Notes under the pieces: generated by a model | Database searches by the model: none | The model's input: only the letters and a program-made list of their open reading frames with translations | What the model was told of the DNA's origin: nothing | Shown: piece after piece, positions 37,496 through 51,147 of the stretch | Layout: each line of letters starts with the position of its first letter | How positions within the stretch are numbered: position 1 is the stretch's first letter | Position numbers and translations under genes: made by a program | NCBI GenBank assembly: GCA_003024785.1 | Contig: PUQB01000019.1 | Span: 679,686-743,685, forward strand | Direction: 5' to 3' | DNA: 64,000 nucleotides | Origin: Selaginella tamariscina | Taxonomy: Eukaryota; Streptophyta; Lycopodiopsida; Selaginellales; Selaginellaceae

Positions 37496-37566
37496 CGCCG
37501 TCCATGGGTTTAAACCCATCACCACGTAGTTAAAAGCCACGTGCTCTACCTACTGATATATAACGG
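37496..37566 (-). pseudogene. tRNA-Lys-like, broken
   Basis: Anticodon arm and the GGACGGCG 3' end are kept, but the D arm is disrupted ('tactgatatataac' on the plus strand) and the T loop reads TTTAAAC. It does not fold correctly. Confidence 0.7.
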
Positions 37567-38506
37567 TTTACATATTGAGTTATAAATGCATAGCTAATGA
37601 CATGCACACTTAATAGAAGCATACCGTTCATTTGCACAATGTATGTATGAGTGGATCTAAATACATAATGTATATTTATACATACATACATAGAGACGTG
37701 TGTGTGTGTGTCTATGTATATATATATATATCAAACTTGTTTACATGCATGTGTGCTGGTGATATCTCTGTTAAGTGTACACAGACGAATAGATATATGT
37801 ATATATGTAATAGCTTAAGTGGTTTAAAATACTCTAATTGAATTTATAATATGCTCAGCCATACACATACATAAGATACAGCAAACATAAATAAAATTAC
37901 GTTAAATATGTTTGTTTGTTATATAAACATGCTTTTAAGGCATATGCATAAATGTAATATACGTATGTATATATACATTATACATTTGTACAATGCATAT
38001 GAACGGTATGCTTCTATTGCACGATGTTATAACATCCTGTCAATATTAACAATGTAATCATATCGACACTTAAGAATAAGCCATAGTGTATAAATATCTT
38101 GTACATTTATTATTCGATTATAAATACTTCTCTATTATGAATATATCAAGAGAACTACTAGATACTTTGCCATTTGAAATTTCTCCGGCTCTCTCTCTCG
38201 CACACCCCACACACACACACGCACATACACATACACATATACACACATACTGCAATATATGATTACTAGTAAATATATGGCCCCACACACACACACGCAC
38301 ATACACATACACATATACACACATACTGCAATATATGATTACTAGTGAATATATGGAGAAAGAGGTTTCTCTTACTACATGAATTCGACACAAGTTCACC
38401 AACGCGCGTGTCTCTCTCCTCTCTCTCTCTATTCTAAAGAGAACACAAATCATTCAATCTCTCTCTCTATTCTAGAGAGAACACAAATCATTCAATACCA
38501 CACATA

Positions 38507-38579
38507 CGCCGTCCATGGGATTCGAACCCATGACCACGTGGTTAAAAGCCACGCGCTCTACCTACTGAGCTAGAACGGT
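38507..38579 (-). tRNA. tRNA-Lys (anticodon UUU), near-intact
   Basis: 73 bases on the minus strand. D arm GCTC/GAGC, anticodon stem CGTGG/CCACG with loop CTTTTAA, and T arm ATGGG/CCCAT with loop TTCGAAT all pair perfectly. Only position 1 is off (A against C72). It has the A-box-like TAGCTCAGTAGG and B-box GGTTCGAATCC for RNA polymerase III. There is no strong T run directly after the 3' end. It could be a functional gene or a recent pseudogene. Confidence 0.65.
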
Positions 38580-38879
38580 TTAATCTACAATTTTAGCGTA
38601 TTGTTCATTTACATAATGTATGTATGAGTGGATAATGTATAATGTATATATACATATGTATATTACAGTCATGCATACATATACAGACACGAGGTAAATA
38701 TAATATGAATATCATTAAACTTAATGGATGTGTGTGTTAATTATAAACAGTTCCAATCGTATACTGTATACGCAATGTGACACATGTATATTATGTATAT
38801 GATATATGATAAGTTTTTATATGCAATATTACAGGCATATGTATTGCACGCACCAACAAATATCATAAACGCTAGAACA

Positions 38880-39135
38880 GCCACGCGCTCCACCGACTAT
38901 CGTGGACATAATTACACATGTATATTACTTTTATGTATTATAAGTAAATTATATGTGAGATGAGGTCCATGAGCTACCTGAGCATATATGCATAATGTAA
39001 TATACGTTATGTACATCGTAGATGTCGTACCAATATATATTACATTATGCATAATATACGTAGATGTCGTACCTGATATATATATGCATAATGTAATATA
39101 TAAATTATATGCACGGTTCGAACCCCATGGACGGC
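38880..39135. repeat. Cluster of short direct and inverted repeats with a plus-strand tRNA-Lys 3' end
   Basis: 'atgcataatgtaatata' occurs at about 38990 and 39085 and inverted at about 39035. 'gtagatgtcgtacc' occurs twice (about 39018 and 39060). At 39114-39135 the 3' end of a tRNA-Lys ('GGTTCGAACCCCATGGACG') lies on the plus strand, opposite to all other copies. It looks like debris of several repeat insertions. Confidence 0.6.
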
Positions 39136-39205
39136 GTTTGTATGGTATAAGATATATTAAATTTACATAAATGTATTGGAGGTTTTACAACTACATCACA
39201 TTCTT

Positions 39206-39239
<34 letters not shown>

Positions 39240-39854
39240 TAAGAAGATGAAAATGCAATAACAACATGCATGGAGAATTCTCTCTCACACGCACACGCAC
39301 ACGCACACGTACACACACACAGACACCTAGGGTTGCCTTGTTACTAAGGAGGGCACTTGTACCGCCGTGGATAGTTAACTAACGCCTTACAACACTCAGA
39401 GCAAGAATGCCCACCACTAACACACCGGAGGAATGGCACGTGGCATCCCGGTCAAAATTCACATTATTTAATATTTTTAAAACATATTTTAAATTTACAT
39501 TTATTACTCGATTATAATATCAATACTTCTCTATTATGAACACACATACACACACACACAGACATATATGTATGTATGTATGCATGGATGTATGTATTAA
39601 TTATGTATATATGTGTTATTTATAAACAGTTCTAATTAACATGGTATATGTAGTACAGGCATATGTAATTCACACACACATATGTATATACACACACATG
39701 TGTGTGTGTGTATGCGTGCAAATGAGTGTTATATTTGTCTAATTAGAATGCATACGTGAGAACATATTCCTATATTCTTACACAAATATTCACAGATACA
39801 CACATATGCATTTATGGTGTATATACTACATATATTAAGCATTAACTTTATGAA

Positions 39855-39927
39855 TGCCATCCATGGGGTTCGAACCCATGACCACGTGATTAAAAGTCAC
39901 GCGCTCTACCTACTGAGCTAGAACGGC
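39855..39927 (-). tRNA. tRNA-Lys (anticodon UUU), structurally intact
   Basis: The best of the series. On the minus strand the acceptor GCCGTTC pairs with GGATGGC (one G-T and one T-G wobble) and the discriminator is A. The D arm is GCTC/GAGC, the anticodon stem CGTGA/TCACG is perfect around CTTTTAA, and the T stem ATGGG/CCCAT is perfect around TTCGAAC. A-box and B-box promoters are intact. Plus-strand 'ttta' just outside gives only a short T run for termination. It could supply lysine tRNA for AAA/AAG; expression cannot be judged here. Confidence 0.7.
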
Positions 39928-40066
39928 TTAATCTATAATTATTTATATATTTAATTTGTACATAATACATTAAACGTACACATTATTAAGTTTAATGTTT
40001 TAAAATCTTCAAGAATGTGATTGATACTGTGCTTCCATCAAACACAATCCTATTACTGTATATTTA

Positions 40067-40135
<69 letters not shown>

Positions 40136-40772
40136 ATATACATGTATATAACACATCCATATTATATATACTTTTATGCATACATATATACAGACACATG
40201 GATACCCTTGTATACAAGTTAAATACACTAAATGTTGTATTAATAAATTATAGGTTTAATTACACGAGAATATAATTTTAAGATATGTTTATGTGAACAA
40301 AATTTTTAAGCATTAATCAAACACCAACAAGATGAAAATATTTAAAATACACACGTGTAATATGGCTATATTATTTTCTTTTTTTTAACATTACTCACCA
40401 TGATGAACTTACCAATTTGGGAGATAGAATATTATAAATTCAATTCCAATAATATATTAAACCACTTATAATATACTGAATATGAATATATGATGTACTT
40501 AAGCTATTTTATATAGTATATACATATCTGTATTTTCTGTGTAGTTCTTATTTACAATCTTACTTATAACCATGGCAACCCTGAACGTCAACGACTTCTC
40601 TGAAGGTGTATAATGCGTGCGTGCGTGCGTGCGTGCGTGTGTGAGAGAGAAAGAAGAGAGAGAGAGTAAATAACCTAAAATGTTCATTTTTTGAAATTTG
40701 AATGGATTGAGGCATATTCGTCATATACTCTTTATTAGGGCACGAGAAGCCCTAGATCAATTTTTTGCCCTA
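39928..40772. other. Upstream region of the small gene
   Basis: Shared with 11080-11560 and 16485-16951. It holds a (TA)n-(GA)n tract at 40072-40133 and a (GCGT)n tract at 40614-40640. A short 'ATGGCAACCCTGAACGTCAACG' frame at 40571 recurs at 16748 and may be a small upstream exon or uORF. Confidence 0.5.
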
Positions 40773-41836
40773 ATGGCCACGGAGATGCAGGATCGCCAGT
40801 TTCAGCGTCTTCTTCAGCTCTTTCCCGTCATCCGCTCGAGTGATTACTGTGTACGTATGCATATTACTGCAACAATTTCACATGTGTGTGTATTTTATAC
40901 ATAAGCACCAGGAAATTAACAATGAAGAATGTACAGTGTATAATTATGTATGTTTGTATGCCAGTATATATTGGTTATATGAGATGCCGGTTAATTTGAG
41001 AAGCCTTCTTGAATCTGTATTCAGCCTTTGCTGCAGTTATGAAGCCCATGATGAGACACCCTTTGTAAGATTTACAAGACTCCAATTGTGTGTGTGTATA
41101 TATGAAAGTGATATGTATATAATATGTATACATAGATCTATATATGTGTTTGAAGCTACTACACTAGAAAGTTATATGTTTGGTGTGTTTGTTTTGCCAT
41201 CCGGAAACACATACACATACACAAGATTACATGTCTATGCATATATGTATATATACACATATAAAGAGAATTATATACATTGGTTAACAGGAAGAAGATA
41301 GACCCATTTCACAAGTGCTTACTCTGGAAAAGGTATATCTATTTATTCTCTCTCTCTCTCTCATATTATGAACACACACATTTGACAAACTTTGGGATAT
41401 GCTTCAGAGGAAAGAAAAGCAAACGGACACAGAAGGTACACAACTCTTCTATTTAAAGTAGTAATTGTTTTGAATAATTTTTGATATATGCATATTTAGG
41501 GCCATTCTGGACAAAGCTGAAGAAGGCGGCTGAGCCAAAGGTTTGCATTTAACATTATACTTATTATTAATGTATTGATATCTTATTTATTCTTTTCTCA
41601 GCTTGGTCAAGAAGGCGCGGAAAAGTTTTTTCAAGCTTTCCGCAGGGTACACGAAGACATGGTACGTGTTTAGTGTTTGTATTATTTATACATCACATAC
41701 ATTAGACACACATATGTATTCCAGTATATATAAAGTTATACATATACTTAGGTTTTATTAACAGGTTTACAAGAGGATTGGGGTTGAGTCCGTTGAGAAA
41801 ATAGTGAAGAAGTGGGAATCAAAGACCAAGAAGTGA
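40773..41836 (+). CDS. Small conserved-looking plant protein of unknown function
   Basis: A seven-exon model of about 132 residues with consistent GT-AG sites and phases: 40773-40850, about 40984-41064, 41291-41332, 41408-41435, 41500-41540, 41602-41661 and 41765-41836. The product starts 'MATEMQDRQFQRLLQLFPV' and ends in a basic helical region 'FWTKLKKAAEPK', 'GAEKFFQAFRRVHEDM', 'VEKIVKKWESKTKK'. There is no signal peptide or membrane segment. I have an impression of similar short plant proteins with an N-terminal F-x-R-L-L-x-L-F-P motif and a C-terminal F-W-x-K-L segment, but cannot name them. The exon 2 boundaries are the least certain. Exons 1-2 are duplicated at 16952-17138. The stop lies only 65 bases before the next gene's first plausible ATG. 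Confidence 0.65.
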
Positions 41837-41901
41837 GATGTGTTTATTTGTTTAAATTTACTTTGTTATGCTATTTTCTTTTTATATATTCTGAAATATA
41901 T

Positions 41902-44242
<2,341 letters not shown>

Positions 44243-44910
44243 TTTAATTTGATATAACTAGCATTTAATCATTGAGTATACTAGTATAACATATGCGTTA
44301 TGTGTCATAGAATGTTTAAATATTTAATTAAAATTAATATAAGTTTTATGTAACTTGTGTAAATAACGCGAGAATGCTTTTTGTGTTTGTGCGTGGCAAA
44401 GTCAAATGGTACCTTTCAACAACCTCACAGATTCTTCATTATAGGTACTATTAAGTTATGTTTTACTATCTCTTTATCTATATAGTTGTTTTTATCGTGT
44501 ATATTAATATATGTTTTGTCAATAATTTAGAATTACATATTTTATTTACCTGTAATCATCATTACAAATGTGTGTGTATACTATATAGTATTGTTATTCG
44601 TTTAATACAATATATTTAGTATAAAAGTATATAAAGTCTAGTACGTGATTAAAGAATCTTGTACACTCGAACGCAAGACTCGTGCTTTCCATGCTTTTAG
44701 GTAAACTTAGTGCCAGATCTTGTAAGTGTACTATATGTAGTATACATATACGTTATATACATACGTATATGTGTGTGTATATGCGCATAAGTACGTGTGT
44801 ATGGTAATTACGATGGTTTAATCTGGTCCGTGCAAATACAGGTGAGTCACACGATTGTTCAGCAAAGACAATGTTTCTTGCATTGGTATCCCAGGACAAT
44901 CCCACACTGC
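44243..44910. other. Spacer between EEF2KMT and the lipid-transfer gene
   Basis: AT-rich, no gene seen. It should hold the 3' UTR of EEF2KMT and the upstream promoter of the lipid-transfer gene. Confidence 0.6.
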
Positions 44911-44918
44911 ATATAAAT
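44911..44918 (+). promoter_or_regulatory. TATA box of the lipid-transfer gene
   Basis: 'atataaat' followed by 'acccacacattctcctcac' stands about 85-90 bases before the ATG at 45003, a usual distance for a plant core promoter. A (CT)n tract sits in the presumed 5' leader at 44990-45002. Confidence 0.7.
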
Positions 44919-45002
44919 ACCCACACATTCTCCTCACACCCCACACAGTTCTTCGTTTCACTTGCATATATTTCTTCAATACACTTACTCTCTCTCTCTC
45001 TC

Positions 45003-45263
45003 ATGGCAAACCTCAAGGCTGCTTTCCTTTTCTCTCTTGTTCTCGCCTCGGCTATGGTGATGTATACTCAAGCTGCATGTGACAACGAGACTACATTTTC
45101 CAATCTGAGTGCGTGTAATGCGTCCGTCAGAACAGGGGGCAACGGGGTAGCCTCCGCAACGTGCTGCTCCCAGCTCACTGCTGTCGGCCATGAGTGCCTG
45201 TGTGCTCTCCTCACCGGTACGTCTCTCTCTGTCTGTCTCTGTGTGTGTCTGTGTGTGTGGGTT

Positions 45264-45309
<46 letters not shown>

Positions 45310-45720
45310 AGTGTCTCTAATTTGCATGGTTACAGCTCATTGGTTCCTGTGTGGTGTGTGTATAAGGTGTTCTAATGTGTGTGTTACGGGTGTTTCTTTC
45401 TGCGATATATTTACGTACACACACATATACACAATAACGTTCTTGTAGGTGCATTGTTGATATACATGTATGTGTGTCATTATAGCTCGTGGTACCCCTG
45501 TGTGCGTGTGTGTCTCGCTTTTTAGCATGATATTACCCCCTCTTTCTCTCTATACGTATATTGTACTTAAAATTAAGCATTATTTGTATAATATATTAAA
45601 ACTGTGTGTGTGATTAAGATAATTATATGCACAGGTACTCCTCCCTCTGGTGTCGACTCATCTCTGGCTGCAAAGCTCCCTGCACAGTGCGGACTTCCTG
45701 GTCCAGACTCATGCCATTAA
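45003..45720 (+). CDS. Non-specific lipid-transfer protein-like (8-cysteine motif), secreted
   Basis: Two exons (45003-45216, 45635-45720) encode 99 residues. A signal peptide of about 25 residues ends 'MYTQA|ACDN'. The mature part has the eight-cysteine order C...C...CC...CxC...C...C ('SACNASV', 'TCCSQL', 'ECLCALL', 'QCGLP', 'DSCH'), with Leu between C5 and C6. This fold binds lipids in a hydrophobic tunnel in the apoplast; members serve in cuticle formation or defence signalling. The mature part is short (about 74 residues), nearer to type 2, DIR1-like or GPI-free LTPG proteins than to classic type 1. The intron sits just after the CxC region, in the conserved C-terminal part. The frame is intact. 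An AATAAA near 45925 could be the poly(A) signal. Confidence 0.85.
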
Positions 45721-45731
45721 ACTACTGTAAG

Positions 45732-45735
<4 letters not shown>

Positions 45736-45773
<38 letters not shown>
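45736..45773. repeat. (CA)n microsatellite
   Basis: About 19 CA units directly after the stop of the lipid-transfer gene, within its likely 3' UTR. Confidence 0.95.
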
Positions 45774-45775
<2 letters not shown>

Positions 45776-46081
45776 GTGTACGTTGTACATACATGTGTGT
45801 ACGTGTATAGAGAGAGGAGGTGTTTATATATAATTTGTGGTTTTTTTGTTACAGATGAACCGTATATATATATATGTGTGTGTGTATTCGCTGGCAAATG
45901 CGTTAAGGAATAAAAGCCGGTAGAAATAAAATGTGGCTTTCGCACTAAGTGTTTGTAGTGTGTTATGCTCAATAGATTACTTATGAATTGAATCACTATT
46001 TTTGAAAAAACTCTTGCAAATTTAATTCTAGGAAATATTACAAGTACGGAATTCGTACATTCTGTTTAGCCCTAAAAAGAG

Positions 46082-46097
46082 TTTAGGGTTTAGGGTT
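46082..46097 (+). promoter_or_regulatory. Telo-box (two TTTAGGG units) at the MTA start
   Basis: 'TTTAGGGTTTAGGGTT' abuts the ATG at 46099, with 'AGCCCTAAA' just upstream. Such interstitial telomere motifs are common in 5' regions of plant genes for translation and RNA metabolism. Its placement next to the start codon puts it in the leader. Confidence 0.7.
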
Positions 46098-46098
46098 C

Positions 46099-47187
46099 AT
46101 GGGCGACGAAGGGAACACAATCCGGGAGGAGAGGAGGCGCCTCCTGCAGCAGATTGACAGGCAGCGGAAATCAAGGCAAGAGAAGATTCAGGAGCTGCGC
46201 TCTCTCGCTCCACAGCTAGAGATTTCTGCAAAAATCGCAGCTACATTCTGTACATTTGATCGTTTGCTCAAGCCGGAGCCGTCTCGGCCTCAATCCGGCG
46301 CGAAATCGGGTGAGAATGTCGGTCCGATTCATAGTGCGGTCCCCAAGCAGCCGCTCTCTTCAGTTTCGGACTCTACAAGCGGAGCTCGGATGGTCACCTC
46401 GGACGGACAAAATGCGGGTCGGGCAGTCACCTCGGACGGGAATGCGAGAACGGGAGCTACTTTTAGAGGAGTTTCGCCGCTGCAGAAGACGAATGATGAT
46501 GTTATGAAGGATTTGGAGTCTCTTCTCAACAAGAAGTCGTTTAAGGAGTTGCAGAAGTCCAAGACTAGCGAGGAGCTTCTCGATCTTCTTCATCGGCCCA
46601 CAGCCAAGGAGACTGCAGTCGCTGCAAAGGTTTATTCATCTACAATAACATATATTATTATGAACGGCCGCAATATATGTTATAAATCATCATGTTTGAC
46701 CCAAGAAACCGCAGTTTGATAATATTGTGTGTGTGTACATTCTATGTATATTTCTAGATGCATATGCATAGAAGTTTATCGATGTGTATCTAGTAGATTT
46801 GCCAGGTTATATATGCATTCATCTTATGTAGTTTAAGACCAAAGGTGGATCGGCCTTGAAGGAGTACTGTCCGAGTCTCACAAAGGATGATTGTCGTTGT
46901 CAAAGGGCTCTTATTTGGCTTGTGAAAAGGTAGCATCTCTCTCTCTCTCTCTCAAAGCTCAGTTTCTGTTTTCCAGATGCATTTTCGAAGGATTATTGCT
47001 CTCCACACGGACGTGAGCCTCGGTGATTGCTCGTTTCTAGACACTTGCAGGCATATGAAGGTATGGCATATATATCTAATGGATATGTGTTCTTTTACTA
47101 GGCGTGGCCTTTACCAGCCTTGTATATGTGCATGATCTGTCTGTCTGTTTCTGTGTGTGTGTGTGTTGTGTGTGTGTGGTGAAAGAG

Positions 47188-47232
<45 letters not shown>

Positions 47233-49105
47233 AGAGAGAGATGTACATTGTACAGTTCTACACATATAATTTTGCCTCTCGCGATATAAACTCACACGGG
47301 AAAATTTACATGTATATTGGTAATTAATGATTTTCGTTACACTCTTAAGAAACACTAACGTTCATAGTCCAATATTTATGTATAAAAATTTCCAAAAACA
47401 ACACACACAAAAGCAGAATTGTATGAAGGCATATGTTCTAAAGACTTGCAAGTACGTTCACTACGAGCTTGATGCAACACCGGATATTCCTGGAGTAGCA
47501 AGGAATAGTCTCACCAAACGTAGAGCCGATTACTGCTCCGAGGTCGAGCTGGGGGAGGCACAGTGGATCAACTGCGACATCCGTACGTTCAAGATGGATA
47601 TTCTCGGACAATTTGGGTCATAATGGCCGATCCACCGTGGGATATTCACATGGAGCTCCCCTATGGAACCATGTCCGATGACGAAAATGCGTAACTTGAA
47701 TGTGCCTGTCTTACAAACTGATGGTCTTATATTTTTATGGGTCACTGGACGAGCTATGGAGCTTGGACGCGAAATGGTAAGTGTGTGTTTGTGTGTGCGC
47801 GTTCGCGGCGTGCACATATACAGACATATCATTATGTATGATGTATACTCATTATTATGCATGTACCTAGTGCAAATTTTGCACATAGATACATGATGTA
47901 ATATATACATCTATATATACATGCATAAGCACATACAAATCTTTCTAAAACTGTCTTTGACTCCGTAGTGAAATTTATGAGGTTTTAATCACACACACAC
48001 ATACATGAAGTTTATAACACAATTTGCATATACTAAACTTTGTAATCAATGAAGTGTTAGAACATAGATACAGACATAAATATATATGTTTGTATATATA
48101 CCATACATACATACTTATATATGCATGTTGTGTGTGTGTTTGTGTGTAGACATACAACTGCATATCATATGTAGTACTGTATGAATGTTTGCATATATAC
48201 TTCTATATATATATATACATCCATATCCATGTATACATGCATATAGTTACATTATGGACACGTCTAATATCATATATTGTACCTTGATACATGTGCATAC
48301 ATGCATACATGCATACATACACACACACACACACAGATATATATATATATATACACTAATGTTTTGTGGATACTGCAGCTTGATTTGTGGGGATACAAGC
48401 GAGTGGAAGAGCTTATATGGGTGAAAACTAATCAGCTACAGCGTATAAACGTACAGGACGTACAGGGCACTGGCTTAACCACTCTAAAGAGCACTGCTTA
48501 GTGGGGATTAAGGGAAAACCCAGAAGTTAACAGGAACATTGACACAGATGTTCTTGTTGCTGAGGGTTAGAGAGACGAGCCGCAAGCCCGATGAGGTAAT
48601 GCTCATATAATAAGTATATAGTATATAGCTACGTTATGTGTATTATGTAAGGGCATATATGCATGTGTGGATGTGTATATATAGCGCTATGTATTAACAA
48701 AAGGAATATTTGAAGATGTACCCAATGCTGGGAGAGAATAAGTCCTCGAACTAGGAAATTGGAGTTGTTTGCGAGGATGCACAACACACATGCCGGGTAT
48801 AGCTCTTGGATTAGTGCTAGTAATAGAACATCTCTCTCTCTCTCTCTCTCTCCCTTGTTTGTTGCATATGTATAGTTGATTGGTATGGTAATGTTTCATA
48901 CAGATGGATATCTTTGGGGAATCAATTAAATGGAGTTAGAGTGGTTGATGAAGGCTTAAGATCAAGATTCCGAGCAGCATATCCAGATGTGCCCATTGAA
49001 CCCGCTGATATCCCCGTAAGTCCCGTTAACACGCAGATATCCCACAAATCCCATACGAGTACACTGAACCGAAACAAGACGATCAGGTATTTTAATTTTA
49101 GGTAA
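46099..49105 (+). CDS. MTA: N6-adenosine methyltransferase MTA (METTL3/MT-A70)
   Basis: The catalytic subunit of the nuclear m6A writer. Exons: 46099-46629, 46832-46929, 46977-47060, 47444-47776, 48379-48595, 48716-48796 and 48904-49105. The product begins with a basic coiled region and a low-complexity linker, then '[21 protein letters not shown]', then a CCCH-type zinc-binding segment ('[12 protein letters not shown]', 'CKYVHYELD'). The Rossmann domain has '[16 protein letters not shown]' (catalytic DPPW at 47629-47640), '[18 protein letters not shown]' and 'WVKTNQLQR', and ends with '[15 protein letters not shown]'. Exons 2, 4, 5 and 6 need single-base corrections (about seven), nearly all in GGG or AAA runs. 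Because every catalytic motif survives, I read these as assembly errors; a recent pseudogene is the alternative. A telo-box precedes the ATG. Confidence 0.85.
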
Positions 49106-49649
49106 TTTTTTCTTTTGTTAACATGTAATTTAATATGAAACTCATAAACTGGTAACATTAATTAAAGATTCTTGATATAATATAATTAAAACTATGTAAT
49201 ATGTAGATAACCTTCTGAAATTACATCAATACCCCTCATGCTTTAGAAATTACAAATTTATTCCTAAGGTTATCAGCATTTTAACATGTTTGCATTTTAT
49301 ATGTTTTTAGATTTTTGTATTGATTTATATTTAAAGTGTAACTGTTATTCTCGTTATTTTAAGTTTATATCTTTGAAGTTTGTTGAAGTTTTAATAAAAG
49401 GTACTTCTATAAATATAATTCAAGATTGTTATTTCAGAGGCATATCTAAAACATTTATGTAATTTTCCAATATTTGGTATTGTCCTTTAAATCTAATATT
49501 CAAATATATGTTATATATATATATACACATATATTTGAATATTAGATTTATATATATTATATATATATTTTAGCATATGTGAGTAACTATAATATGTTGA
49601 ACACATATATGTGAAATTAAATACATATATCCATACATAATATTTAATA
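49106..49649. other. AT-rich spacer after MTA, with a perfect hairpin
   Basis: Convergent intergenic region between MTA (+) and the DUF632 gene (-). No coding frame. It contains the inverted repeat at 49491-49547. Confidence 0.7.
49491..49547. repeat. Perfect inverted repeat, 21-base arms, 15-base loop
   Basis: The left arm 'atctaatattcaaatatatg'+t (49491-49511) is exactly the reverse complement of 49527-49547; the loop is TA-rich. Lying between two convergent 3' ends, it could be a MITE remnant, a cruciform, or a bidirectional 3'-end structure. Confidence 0.9.
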
Positions 49650-50501
49650 TCACTCAGTAATCCTCAGTAGCGCACCATTGTGAGCCTGACAATACAAGCT
49701 CTGGTAGGCATGCAGGCATATTCTTCCAAACCCAGACACAGCCTGGAATATACTTGGCAACCCAGTATGCAAGCTGTTTACAGTCATAGCCCTGGTATCA
49801 AACACAGCCTTAGCCACCTTCTCTTTCCCTTCCTCTACCCTTTCCCTGAGAACATCCACCCTTTTCACCTTAACCTTTTCTTATTCCCCACCTCCCTCAA
49901 GATGCTTGGAATATCCTCCTCTTGTTCCGCCACTGTAACAATGTGGTTTTCTTCCTCCTGTGTGTGCGTATTCTCTATGGGAGGACTTGTGTGTTTCTTA
50001 CCGGACGTATACTTCTTGTCTAACTCCTTAGAGAGGGCGTCTGTTTTCTTCCTGTGTTTTGTTTCCTCGTTCTGTAGCTGGAGGAGCGTGTGTACCACTG
50101 CCTCGAAGCTTTTGATGGACTCTGCGGCAACTTGATCCGGCAACCTGTCCAGTGCCAGGCTCCAGTCGTGGCACAGCTGCAGTACTGAGGATGTCCAACT
50201 TCTACCGCTCTTCTCCTTTGAGAATGCCTCCATCTCCAGCTGCATGTTGCTCAGCTCAGCCAAGCTGTAGTTACACACACCCACAGGTTATGTATGTGTC
50301 TGCGTGTGTTAATATATAGAGAGACAGAAAGAGAGAGAGAGAGATGTTCTTCCTACTATCCTTGTGTTATGCTTTATACATTCTAAACTACCATATCATA
50401 CACTTATATCGTAAGTTAAAAAGTCGCATGCTTTTTGAGAGAGAGAGAGAAGTTTTTCCTACTAAACTACACTGATATCATAAGTTAAGTACTCACATGC
50501 T

Positions 50502-50550
<49 letters not shown>

Positions 50551-51080
50551 GTACTACCGTAGTATTGAACAATTGTGATTATGGTTTGTACATTCTAAAC
50601 TACCATACCATCGTGAGCTAAGAGAGAGAGAGAGAGAGAGATGTTCTTCCTATCGTAGCTAAGACGTGACATGCTTTTTGAGAGAGAGAGCTTCATATTA
50701 TGTACACACGGAATATAAACATGTTTATTATTTATTAAACAGTTTTAAGTGTGGTTAATTACCAGTGAGGTTATGGAGATAATCTCGTTGAGAGGACAGC
50801 AGCTTGTTAAATGCAACGGACCAGTTGCGAAGAGCCACCTCCAGCTGCGACGTTGCCAGGTGGTGAATGTTCGTTGTTGGCTCCGCGGATCCCCAGTGAT
50901 CTAATGCTTTCATCTCCACCACTGTCCTGTGTTGCCTTTGGTGGCAGTCGTATAGCTCATGCCACATATTCATTAACCTGTGTATGTATGCAATTAGTAC
51001 ACACACGCACATTTTTATACGTATGCGTGTGTACGTGTGTTTGTAAGATTGACTAGTTCAACAAAGCCTGTGTGTGTGAT

Positions 51081-51147
<67 letters not shown>

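Larger units (their letters stand above)
36996..38067. other. AT-rich spacer with two tRNA-Lys-like relics
   Basis: No gene. 37130-37250 resembles 30170-30330 ('ggataatccaacgtatattc' against 'ggataattcaacgtacattc'). The common repeat flank is at 37566-37690. Confidence 0.6.
38068..41013 (+). repeat. Duplicated block Y, copy 2
   Basis: The counterpart of 9549-17138 without the gypsy insertion. It leads without interruption into the full small gene, so this is the copy in its ancestral context. A 110-base local repeat ('acacgcacatacacatacac' then 'tatatgattactagt') is doubled at 38200-38360. Confidence 0.87.

Noticed and set aside
38200-38360. CRISPR-like spaced repeats in the CA-rich arrays
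   Set aside because: The repeats are simple CA microsatellites doubled once, with no regular spacers, in a plant nuclear context.
6921-39927. Calling the tRNA-Lys-like copies an ordinary SINE family
   Set aside because: The conserved flank lies upstream of the tRNA on its own strand, and no downstream body with a tail is shared by the copies.
46082-46097. Interstitial telomere array or chromosome-fusion scar
   Set aside because: Only two heptamer units, positioned in a gene leader, fitting a telo-box.
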